Origin: an uncultured Clostridia bacterium
GTDB taxonomy: Bacteria > Bacillota > Clostridia > Christensenellales > Aristaeellaceae
Direction of reading: 5' to 3'
NCBI GenBank assembly: GCA_947600345.1
Contig: CANQGC010000195.1
Location: 1-5,856, forward strand
DNA: 5,856 nt
Part shown: piece after piece, positions 5,346 through 5,856 of the stretch
How the letters are laid out: each line of letters opens with the position of its first letter
How positions within the stretch are numbered: position 1 is the first letter of the stretch
Notes under the pieces: generated by a model
Told to the model about the DNA's origin: nothing
Seen by the model: the letters and a program-made list of their open reading frames with translations, nothing else
Database searches by the model: none
Made by a program: the position numbers and the translations under genes

Positions 5346-5463
5346 AAGTTTTAACCGAAGATCAACTAAGATTATACATTTCGTATTTCATAAAGTCTAA
5401 AATCATTCTATCAAAAAACATCCGCTATACCAGCAAAATAAAAGCAAAGTCTGAAATAAGGTT

Positions 5464-5500
5464 CAGAATCTAGTTCAAACTAGATTCTGTATTTTCTTCT
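5464..5500 (+). terminator. Intrinsic terminator upstream of the putP promoter
   Basis: CAGAATCTAGTT (5464-5475) and AACTAGATTCTG (5478-5489) are exact complements around CA, followed by TATTTTCTTCT. This is a good terminator shape on the + strand and would shield the symporter gene from upstream transcription. Its T-rich tail is also one arm of a second inverted repeat, ATTTTCTT/AAGAAAAT (5491-5509). Confidence 0.65.
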
Positions 5501-5511
5501 AAAGAAAATTG

Positions 5512-5520
5512 TGCTATACT
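5512..5520 (+). promoter_or_regulatory. Extended -10 promoter of the symporter gene
   Basis: TGCTATACT is an extended -10 element 29 nt before the ATG. The -35 region (around 5492-5497, TTTTCT) is poor and lies inside the ATTTTCTT/AAGAAAAT inverted repeat, which could be a regulator site. Confidence 0.6.
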
Positions 5521-5549
5521 ATCCCCATTCTGTTTGGGGAGTTGAAACT

Positions 5550-5856
5550 ATGACTTCGGAAAAAATCCTGATGCTCCTGGCCATCGCGCTGTATTTGCTC
5601 GCGATGATCCTGATTGGCTACTTCTACTCGCGCCGCACCAAGGACGTGGGCGACTTCTACCTCGGCGGCCGCAAGCTCGGCCCGCTCACCGCCGCGATGA
5701 GCGCCGAGGCGTCCGATATGTCCTCCTGGCTGCTGCTGGGCGTGCCCGGCCTGGCCTACATCTCCGGCGTGGCGGATGCGGGTTGGACCGTCATCGGTCT
5801 GGCCGTGGGCACCTACTTCAACTGGCTGATCGTGGCGCGCCGCATCCGGGCGTACA
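5550..5856 (+). CDS. putP: Sodium/proline symporter (SSS family), 3' partial
   Basis: The first 102 codons of a solute:sodium symporter; the full family protein is about 500 residues with 13 membrane segments. ATG 5550 follows GGGGAG by 8 nt. Residues 7-27 form the first membrane helix (LMLLAIALYLLAMILIGYFYS). KDVGDFYLGGRKLGP (31-45) and SAEASDMSSWLLLGVPG (51-67) match PutP closely. Asp56 and Ser58 correspond to Asp55 and Ser57 of E. coli PutP; Asp55 is a residue known to matter for sodium binding. Glu53 replaces the Gly of the E. coli protein. NWLIVARRIR (91-100) matches the end of the third helix region. Such proteins import proline with sodium for nutrition or osmotic balance. The proline assignment rests on this N-terminal fifth only; another SSS substrate remains possible. 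Confidence 0.85.
   Translation, partial: MTSEKILMLLAIALYLLAMILIGYFYSRRTKDVGDFYLGGRKLGPLTAAMSAEASDMSSWLLLGVPGLAYISGVADAGWTVIGLAVGTYFNWLIVARRIRAY

Larger units (their letters stand above)
5346..5520. other. AT-rich island without a recognised gene
   Basis: The 170 nt from 5351 to 5520 hold 48 G or C (28%), a sudden change from the GC-rich sequence on both sides. An open + frame running to TAG at 5471-5473 ends in a Lys/Ile-rich stretch but has no ribosome site of its own and enters from the hairpin cluster. A weak promoter-like pair (TTTAAC 5350-5355, TATACA 5373-5378) and the hairpin at 5464-5489 could bound a transcript of about 110 nt. This is speculative. Confidence 0.6.

Noticed and set aside
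5119..5347. Overlapping minus frames across the hairpin cluster
   Set aside because: Both translate palindromes and share the artefactual NPHWGF/IPTGDS patterns; no initiation signal.

Overview
The window looks like a chromosomal segment from a GC-rich, Gram-positive-type bacterium, most likely a Clostridia-like Bacillota. This is inferred from strong purine Shine-Dalgarno sites (AGGGAGG, GGGAGG, GGGGAG) 7-8 nt before ATG starts, TATAAT-type promoters, and gene families common in that group. No taxonomic marker is present. All four genes lie on the + strand, and the first and last run off the window.

Layout: (1) 2-1828 is the 3' part of a large secreted protein with a repeat-like N-terminal half and a C-terminal half resembling ABC-transporter extracellular solute-binding proteins. 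(2) 1829-2557 carries no convincing gene. It is almost filled by a 653-bp nested, imperfect inverted repeat (1851-2503) with perfect 36-bp ends. (3) 2618-4030 is a membrane acyltransferase of the acyltransferase-3 family with its own extended -10 promoter. (4) 4115-4729 is a TetR-family regulator with a near-consensus promoter and a possible operator over its -10 box. (5) 4730-5345 is gene-free and packed with hairpins: two terminator-like hairpins with related loops, two diverged copies of a repeat unit, a 9-bp tandem repeat, and a cluster of GC-rich hairpins that shares sequence modules with the 1851-2503 element. (6) 5351-5520 is a sharp AT-rich island (48 G+C in 170 nt, 28%) ending in a perfect hairpin with a T-rich tail and the next promoter. 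(7) 5550-5856 is the start of a PutP-like sodium/proline symporter.

The genes do not form an evident pathway, and each of the last three has its own promoter. The TetR gene follows the acyltransferase by 84 nt and could control it or itself, but nothing in the sequence proves this. The most distinctive content is non-coding: a modular family of hairpin repeats in both intergenic regions, with similar palindromes inside two coding sequences. I cannot say whether this repeat family is already described; a genome-wide search would decide that.
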